DNA from: Hofstenia miamia
Taxonomy: Eukaryota; Xenacoelomorpha; Acoela
DNA: 64,000 nt
Assembly: GCA_004352715.1 (NCBI GenBank)
Contig: SCFE01000001.1
Span: 6,005,957-6,069,956, forward strand
Direction of reading: 5' to 3'
Part shown: positions 57,902 to 64,000 of the stretch, piece after piece
How the letters are laid out: each line of letters opens with the position of its first letter
Numbering within the stretch: position 1 is the stretch's first letter
Made by a program: the position numbers and the translations under genes
Notes under the pieces: generated by a model
The model's database searches: none
What the model saw: only the letters and a program-made list of their open reading frames with translations
Told to the model about the DNA's origin: nothing

Positions 57902-58730
57902 AAAACTCAAAAAGTCATACTAAATTTTTTAAAGATCTTTTTAATGTCTATCTGAATCTGTTTTTAGAATTCTTCTATGTGTTTTCAATTTTATTACACA
58001 AAGCATTTTGTATTAAAATTTGAAAACACTAATTTGAGAGTACTTTTTTTTAAAATTGATGTTTGCTTGAAGAAAAAAGAAAAACTCAAAAAGTCATACT
58101 AAATTTTTTAAAGATCTTTTTAATGTNNNNNNNNNNNNNNNNNNNNNNNNNNNNNNNNNNNNNNNNNNNNNNNNNNNNNNNNNNNNNNNNNNNNNNNNNN
58201 NNNNNNNNNNNNNNNNNNNNNNNNNNNNNNNNNNNNNNNNNNNNNNNNNNNNNNNNNNNNNNNNNNNNNNNNNNNNNNNNNNNNNNNNNNNNNNNNNNNN
58301 NNNNNNNNNNNNNNNNNNNNNNNNNNNNNNNNNNNNNNNNNNNNNNNNNNNNNNNNNNNNNNNNNNNNNNNNNNNNNNNNNNNNNNNNNNNNNNNNNNNN
58401 NNNNNNNNNNNNNNNNNNNNNNNNNNNNNNNNNNNNNNNNNNNNNNNNNNNNNNNNNNNNNNNNNNNNNNNNNNNNNNNNNNNNNNNNNNNNNNNNNNNN
58501 NNNNNNNNNNNNNNNNNNNNNNNNNNNNNNNNNNNNNNNNNNNNNNNNNNNNNNNNNNNNNNNNTACTAAATTTTTTAAAGATCTTTTTAATGTCTATCC
58601 GAATCTGTTTTTATAATTCTTCTATGTGCGTTCAATTTTTTTCCACAAAGGATTTTATATTAGCTTTTGGAAACATTAATTTGAGTGTGCATTTTTTCAA
58701 AATTGATGTTGCTCAACTGATAAATGCTAT
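57902..58730. repeat. tandem repeat, period 179 bp
   Basis: AAAACTCAAAAAGTCATACT occurs at 57902 and again at 58081, and the following 45 bases repeat. A third unit resumes after the gap at 58565 (TACTAAATTTTTTAAAGATC) with about 10% divergence. The gap probably hides further units. The array sits inside an intron of the minus-strand gene. Confidence 0.8.
58127..58564. other. assembly gap (438 N)
   Basis: 438 N inside the 179-bp tandem array. Unlike the 1000-N gaps it may be a sized gap. Confidence 0.98.
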
Positions 58731-58812
58731 TATAAAAAATATATATTGTAAACAATATTAAAGCTAGATTCCTTGTACATATTATCTTTCAATTTTCTAC
58801 ATAAACACTTAC

Positions 58813-58925
58813 ATACAGTCTGTTACAAATTGTCATTGGTAGTAAAAATTGAGATGCCATTTCAAAAATAATTCTGCATCTTCTAGGCAGTGGGGATTCA
58901 AAATATTTGGCAGTTGTGGTGTGTA
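58813..58925 (-). CDS. internal exon of the same unrecognised spliced gene
   Basis: From the acceptor TTTTCATAG (exon from 58925) to the donor TAT|GTAAGT (last base 58813). After two bases of a split codon the 37 codons read HTTTAKYFESPLPRRCRIIF and EMASQFLLPMTICNRLY, ending in phase 0. Joining to 57855 gives ...CNRLY-KVDIF.... The intron is 957 bp and holds the tandem repeat. The other frames of this segment contain stops. Upstream exons would lie at or beyond the gap at 59051-60050. Function unknown. Confidence 0.5.
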
Positions 58926-58959
58926 CTATGAAAATTTCAATAGAAAAAATATGGGGTAA

Positions 58960-59050
58960 TAATAATACATCACAAGTAGTTTTTGGAGTAGAAATTTTGG
59001 GGGGGGGGCACTCTTGGGCGCGAGAAAATAAAGAGTGGGGCAATATGGGG
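58960..59050. mobile_element. GC-rich transposon-like scrap at gap edge
   Basis: A run of ten G followed by GCACTCTTGGGCGCGAG, out of character with the local AT content, running into the gap. It looks like a piece near a hAT terminus, but no end is visible. Confidence 0.25.
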
Positions 59051-60050
59051 NNNNNNNNNNNNNNNNNNNNNNNNNNNNNNNNNNNNNNNNNNNNNNNNNN
59101 NNNNNNNNNNNNNNNNNNNNNNNNNNNNNNNNNNNNNNNNNNNNNNNNNNNNNNNNNNNNNNNNNNNNNNNNNNNNNNNNNNNNNNNNNNNNNNNNNNNN
59201 NNNNNNNNNNNNNNNNNNNNNNNNNNNNNNNNNNNNNNNNNNNNNNNNNNNNNNNNNNNNNNNNNNNNNNNNNNNNNNNNNNNNNNNNNNNNNNNNNNNN
59301 NNNNNNNNNNNNNNNNNNNNNNNNNNNNNNNNNNNNNNNNNNNNNNNNNNNNNNNNNNNNNNNNNNNNNNNNNNNNNNNNNNNNNNNNNNNNNNNNNNNN
59401 NNNNNNNNNNNNNNNNNNNNNNNNNNNNNNNNNNNNNNNNNNNNNNNNNNNNNNNNNNNNNNNNNNNNNNNNNNNNNNNNNNNNNNNNNNNNNNNNNNNN
59501 NNNNNNNNNNNNNNNNNNNNNNNNNNNNNNNNNNNNNNNNNNNNNNNNNNNNNNNNNNNNNNNNNNNNNNNNNNNNNNNNNNNNNNNNNNNNNNNNNNNN
59601 NNNNNNNNNNNNNNNNNNNNNNNNNNNNNNNNNNNNNNNNNNNNNNNNNNNNNNNNNNNNNNNNNNNNNNNNNNNNNNNNNNNNNNNNNNNNNNNNNNNN
59701 NNNNNNNNNNNNNNNNNNNNNNNNNNNNNNNNNNNNNNNNNNNNNNNNNNNNNNNNNNNNNNNNNNNNNNNNNNNNNNNNNNNNNNNNNNNNNNNNNNNN
59801 NNNNNNNNNNNNNNNNNNNNNNNNNNNNNNNNNNNNNNNNNNNNNNNNNNNNNNNNNNNNNNNNNNNNNNNNNNNNNNNNNNNNNNNNNNNNNNNNNNNN
59901 NNNNNNNNNNNNNNNNNNNNNNNNNNNNNNNNNNNNNNNNNNNNNNNNNNNNNNNNNNNNNNNNNNNNNNNNNNNNNNNNNNNNNNNNNNNNNNNNNNNN
60001 NNNNNNNNNNNNNNNNNNNNNNNNNNNNNNNNNNNNNNNNNNNNNNNNNN
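59051..60050. other. assembly gap (1000 N)
   Basis: Exactly 1000 N. It may hide exons of the TRPA-like gene (plus) and of the minus-strand gene. Confidence 0.98.
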
Positions 60051-60233
60051 AAAAGTTAATTAGAATCAATTCAATATCAGTATTGAAATGGGTAGACAAA
60101 ACTTTACATGTGATACCTCAATACTTCTGAATATTTTTATCAGAATCTCTCAATGTTACACCCAGAACTAAATCTTTTTATTTAATCTTATTTCTGTCTC
60201 TGATTTTCAAAATAATAATTTTTTAAAATTTAG

Positions 60234-60401
60234 ATTTGGCAGGTATAACTCATGCCTAAAATTGGTCCAAAGTCGTGTTGGAAACTTAATGATTAATGCA
60301 CATGATGGGCAGGACAGAGTTCCAGTAATGCTGGCAGCAATGAATGGTCATGAAGAAGTAGTGAAGTTACTTGTAAATATGGGATCATTGGCTGTTCATA
60401 G
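60234..60401 (+). CDS. ankyrin-repeat exon, TRPA-like
   Basis: From the acceptor AAAATTTAG to the donor AG|GTAACA. The frame reads FGRYNSCLKLVQSRVGNLMI then NAHDGQDRVPVMLAAMNGHE then EVVKLLVNMGSLAVH, a full ankyrin repeat (xxG.xPVMLAAxNGHxEVVKLLVxxGA). The next exon supplies DYTGCTALHLAAKGGFTRTM. The run H(R)DYxGxTALHxAAxGGxTRTM is characteristic of TRPA-type channels, where a long N-terminal ankyrin stack precedes the six-helix pore. An alternative start is the CAG at 60240-60242. The pore and other repeats are outside or in gaps, so TRPA is inferred from repeat sequence only. Another ankyrin protein is possible. Confidence 0.65.
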
Positions 60402-60441
60402 GTAACATTTTTTTCGAGGAGATATCCTAAATCTATATTAG
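60402..60441 (+). other. 40-nt intron
   Basis: GTAACATTTTTTTCGAGGAG ... TATATTAG. Its length is not a multiple of three and the unspliced frame stops at once (AGG TAA). It is needed to join the two ankyrin exons and restores the Arg codon AG|G. Confidence 0.7.
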
Positions 60442-60556
60442 GGACTACACAGGATGTACTGCACTTCACTTAGCAGCAAAAGGCGGTTTTACAAGAACCA
60501 TGAAGATCTTACTAAATAATCGCTTATCGCTTATTGATACTGCTGACAATGATGGG
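60442..60556 (+). CDS. ankyrin-repeat exon, TRPA-like (next repeat)
   Basis: 115 bp from the acceptor TATTAG to the donor GGG|GTAAGT. After completing the Arg codon it reads DYTGCTALHLAAKGGFTRTM and KILLNNRLSLIDTADNDG, and ends in phase 0, in the loop where the next repeat (normally xTPLHLA) would start. No further exon of this gene was found downstream; the stretch to 60730 and beyond shows no ankyrin frame. Confidence 0.65.
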
Positions 60557-60721
60557 GTAAGTCGATGTACTGTGCAAAATTAAACCTCAAGATGTGCGTC
60601 AATGACTATTCATATAACATAAATGTTATTTGCTAGAAACGCTTTACCCTACTTAATGTATCACAAGATGGAATTATTAAAATTCAAATTTCCGCATTGC
60701 AACATAGAAAATCAGAAATTG
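60557..60721 (+). other. intron start, no gene seen
   Basis: Sequence between the TRPA-like exon donor and the hAT element. Presumably intronic. Confidence 0.4.
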
Positions 60722-60729
60722 AATATAAA

Positions 60730-61727
60730 TAGGGCTCCCAACAGCACTGCTGTTAACAGCGCTGTTAACAGCTGCAAGCTGTTACAGCAAACAGCAAACA
60801 AGTGCTGTTTAAAACAGCACATAAAATTTAACCCATTTTGGCATATTATCTGTGTTGTTAAAACACTATAAATGTCTTTCAATCCCCTCAACAGGCCATC
60901 AAAAACGCACAAGAATTCAAACCAGTGCTCTAGTATTGATAAAGATACTTGCAGCCCTAAGTAATCAACAAACACCAGTGTTAGAGGTTGATTCAATTAT
61001 AGTTTATATTTGGATTTTAATCAAAATATTCATTTTATATTTTGAGTCTTTTGACAATTGTGTTGTATATTGTGTGCATTTATAACTGTCTGTCTTATGC
61101 TTTATCAACTTCTTTGTAAAATGGATGATTGACTTTACATTTGGTAAAATTTTCAAAAAACTTTTACAAAGCAAAAACCACCAGGTATGAGAGGCGTATT
61201 CCGGTTTTTTTAAATGAGGATGACTGACACCTTCCCCTTGGCTGTAAACAAATAATGAGCACAGTAATTGCTGATGTTGAAAGAAACATTTTCTTTCCAT
61301 TGGCGTAATCTACTAATTCTAACAAACTACATAAATATTGCGTGAAAATAATTTGCTAAATTAGTTTGACGAAATTTTTAAGCAAAATTGAATAAAATTG
61401 AACTATTTTCAATTTTATTCATAGCTGGTCCCAAGGGAGTGGTCGTCTTCTTGAATTAATTTTGATTATTTAAATCAAAAAATGCTTGGCAAAACATTAA
61501 AAACATTTTAAAAAAATCTTAGTGTCTATTTCTTCAATATTTTCACATGATCAAGACCATCAAGAAACCTCCTGCCCTTATCCTTTTAATGTCAGAGCTG
61601 ATCTACTAATTTTTTATTGATTCAAACTAAGAACTTAGTAAAAAATATCGCAGCTGTTAACAGCAAATGGGTTGCTGTTTGCTGTTAACAGCTTCTTTAG
61701 CTGTTAACAGCAAATTGGGAAGCCCTG
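60730..61727. mobile_element. 998-bp hAT-type non-autonomous element
   Basis: The left end is TAGGGCTCCCAACAGC. The right end, inverted, is CAGGGCTTCCCAATTTGC. It is flanked by AATATAAA (60722-60729) and AGTATAAA (61728-61735), an 8-bp target duplication with one change. The 12-bp palindrome GCTGTTAACAGC occurs twice side by side near the left end (about 60750-60773) and three times near the right end (about 61652, 61680, 61700), with further GCTGTT/AACAGC half-sites. The interior has no transposase; the ORFs there (60623-61300) are incidental. It lies in the presumed intron after the ankyrin exons. Confidence 0.85.
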
Positions 61728-61872
61728 AGTATAAATGATACTTTTAAAAAAATTAGATAAATAAATTATGAAAACATTTTAAAACGCGCTCTTTATTTGT
61801 ATCAAGAATATTGAATATTTAAAACACTATTTGAAATACAAGTTGTGGCAAAGATATATATATATATATATA
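61728..61872. other. non-coding sequence ending in (TA)n
   Basis: AT-rich, with (TA)n at 61854-61872 running into the gap. Confidence 0.6.
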
Positions 61873-62872
61873 NNNNNNNNNNNNNNNNNNNNNNNNNNNN
61901 NNNNNNNNNNNNNNNNNNNNNNNNNNNNNNNNNNNNNNNNNNNNNNNNNNNNNNNNNNNNNNNNNNNNNNNNNNNNNNNNNNNNNNNNNNNNNNNNNNNN
62001 NNNNNNNNNNNNNNNNNNNNNNNNNNNNNNNNNNNNNNNNNNNNNNNNNNNNNNNNNNNNNNNNNNNNNNNNNNNNNNNNNNNNNNNNNNNNNNNNNNNN
62101 NNNNNNNNNNNNNNNNNNNNNNNNNNNNNNNNNNNNNNNNNNNNNNNNNNNNNNNNNNNNNNNNNNNNNNNNNNNNNNNNNNNNNNNNNNNNNNNNNNNN
62201 NNNNNNNNNNNNNNNNNNNNNNNNNNNNNNNNNNNNNNNNNNNNNNNNNNNNNNNNNNNNNNNNNNNNNNNNNNNNNNNNNNNNNNNNNNNNNNNNNNNN
62301 NNNNNNNNNNNNNNNNNNNNNNNNNNNNNNNNNNNNNNNNNNNNNNNNNNNNNNNNNNNNNNNNNNNNNNNNNNNNNNNNNNNNNNNNNNNNNNNNNNNN
62401 NNNNNNNNNNNNNNNNNNNNNNNNNNNNNNNNNNNNNNNNNNNNNNNNNNNNNNNNNNNNNNNNNNNNNNNNNNNNNNNNNNNNNNNNNNNNNNNNNNNN
62501 NNNNNNNNNNNNNNNNNNNNNNNNNNNNNNNNNNNNNNNNNNNNNNNNNNNNNNNNNNNNNNNNNNNNNNNNNNNNNNNNNNNNNNNNNNNNNNNNNNNN
62601 NNNNNNNNNNNNNNNNNNNNNNNNNNNNNNNNNNNNNNNNNNNNNNNNNNNNNNNNNNNNNNNNNNNNNNNNNNNNNNNNNNNNNNNNNNNNNNNNNNNN
62701 NNNNNNNNNNNNNNNNNNNNNNNNNNNNNNNNNNNNNNNNNNNNNNNNNNNNNNNNNNNNNNNNNNNNNNNNNNNNNNNNNNNNNNNNNNNNNNNNNNNN
62801 NNNNNNNNNNNNNNNNNNNNNNNNNNNNNNNNNNNNNNNNNNNNNNNNNNNNNNNNNNNNNNNNNNNNNNNN
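61873..62872. other. assembly gap (1000 N)
   Basis: Exactly 1000 N. It truncates the LTR that follows. Confidence 0.98.
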
Positions 62873-63553
62873 ATTTATTACATTACATGATGATTAGTGA
62901 TTTAATAGTATTTACATTTAGATGGTTATTTCGATTGTATCTTTATATTCCATTACATATAGATTATTTAATAGTCACAGCATGTTGCTCATTGTTTCGT
63001 ATGGTAGACTTCTGGCCGACTTCTGTTTATATTTTTCTGCAGGTGGCATTGATTGTTTACATGTATCAAGGGCTATTATTTGTTTCTATATATGTAGGGT
63101 TATTACATGTAGATCTTCATAATAAGCTATTCAAGCAGCAAGATTGCATTACTTCGTTTCTTACACAGCTTCATAATAACAAAAACAATCAATGCACTAA
63201 ATTCTTAAGTAGTTGCAAATCCCATCACACTGAGTTCGCTATTCACATCACAATGGTTTCTACCTCACAGCAGCAGCTCCATTGATAAGATGCAGCTGGT
63301 ATATGTGTTCCTGGATATGCATGTCTACCTTTGAGCATCGATCCTATCTTCTATTATCTCTGCTTTATCTAAATAAGTTGGAGTGAGTTAAGTAGCCAAA
63401 AGGGCTTCTGTATATTAAATTAAGTTAATAAACTGAACAATTATTGTAAAGGAGAGAATTGGAAAAGTGCCAACTCTGCTTACTGTTTTATATAAGAAAA
63501 GTAATAGTTTTTCTGCGAGTGACACCTTAACAGCAGGTTGACATGATTCTACA
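62873..63553 (+). mobile_element. LTR L6, 5'-truncated by the gap
   Basis: Ends CATGATTCTACA at 63553. The words GATTGTTTACATGTATCAAG, GGGTTATTACATGTAGATCT and AACAATCAATGCACTAAATT align with L1 and L2 in the same order. The ORFs here are incidental. Confidence 0.75.
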
Positions 63554-64000
63554 CTAATCTACAACATCAGTATCAGGTTATTTTATTATCATTATTTATA
63601 TGTATATTTATTTAGTTATCTAAATATGATAAATCAAGCCTTGCTGTGACCTCACTGTGAATGTGAACTAAGTGTACAGTTAATTAGAAAATAATATTTA
63701 ATATGTCATTCATTTTCTAACATGTACATAGTGAAGAGACTATTTGAGGATACAGAAGCCAAAAAAAAGCAGATAAGGTTTTGTGTTCATGTTATTTTTA
63801 TTGCATGATGTAAGGTAATTAATACATTTGAAAGCAAAATAGTAGCACTATCAAAATAACTGTATTAAACCTCTTGCTTACAAATTAACTGTTACTATCA
63901 AGTAATTATTTGATGTTGGCCGGAGGACATCCAGTTGTTGTATTGCTTATATGGAGTCAGAATCAAAGAGTTAATATATATAAATATATATATATATATA
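63554..64000. other. non-coding sequence to the window end
   Basis: No gene recognised. It ends in (TA)n from about 63980. Confidence 0.5.

Noticed and set aside
1-64000. CRISPR arrays, operons, phage or bacterial defence genes
   Set aside because: The DNA is animal nuclear sequence with spliced exons and eukaryotic transposons. The only regular direct repeats are transposon iterons, a 179-bp tandem array and microsatellites.

Overview
This window is AT-rich animal (metazoan) nuclear DNA. It holds spliced genes with GT-AG introns, rhodopsin-family GPCR exons, ankyrin-repeat exons and many degraded eukaryotic transposons. There is no bacterial or viral gene organisation and no CRISPR array. 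The mix (Penelope-like elements with GIY-YIG, PIF/Harbinger with MADF-BESS, many hAT ends, AT-rich introns) suggests an invertebrate, but I cannot name the species from sequence alone. Seven N tracts interrupt it, four of them exactly 1000 N and two of them a single N. Most abut (TA)n runs or repeats, so local order should be treated with care.

Layout. 1-1.36 kb: two 3' exons of a class A GPCR (+). 1.7-2.2 kb: a complete 533-bp Harbinger-like MITE. 3.26-12.65 kb and 18.62-28.0 kb: two nearly identical 9.4-kb direct copies (A and B). Each carries the terminal exon (TM4-TM7) of a second GPCR on the minus strand, a Penelope endonuclease fragment, and a MITE filled with hAT-like sequence. Between the copies (12.65-18.6 kb) lie CACTA-like, Penelope and hAT remnants. 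Exon 1 of the second GPCR (TM1-TM3, ending inside the LDR motif) is at 33.3-33.0 kb and splices in phase to the copy B exon. Copy A has no visible exon 1.

28-43 kb is mostly non-coding, with LINE scraps, a Penelope RT/endonuclease remnant (minus) and a few unassigned exon-like ORFs. 43.4-52.4 kb is a cluster of LTRs of one family (ends TGTAGCATAATC...GATTCTACA) around a broken Ty3/gypsy-like gag-pol. One LTR sits inside another with its own 4-bp target duplication.

53.67-57.01 kb is a whole PIF/Harbinger element with TIRs and a TGA target duplication. Its transposase (+) and MADF-BESS gene (-) are both decayed, and their exons interleave on opposite strands. 57.7-58.9 kb holds two in-phase exons of an unrecognised minus-strand gene with a poly(A) signal; the intron between them contains a 179-bp tandem repeat. 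60.2-60.6 kb holds two TRPA-like ankyrin-repeat exons (+) separated by a 40-nt intron. 60.73-61.73 kb is a 998-bp hAT-type non-autonomous element with five copies of a perfect 12-bp palindrome. The window ends in another partial LTR.

I found no convincing new multi-gene system. The most distinctive structures are the duplicated GPCR terminal exon in a mosaic near-identical repeat, the antisense-interleaved Harbinger genes, and the hidden spliced minus-strand gene.
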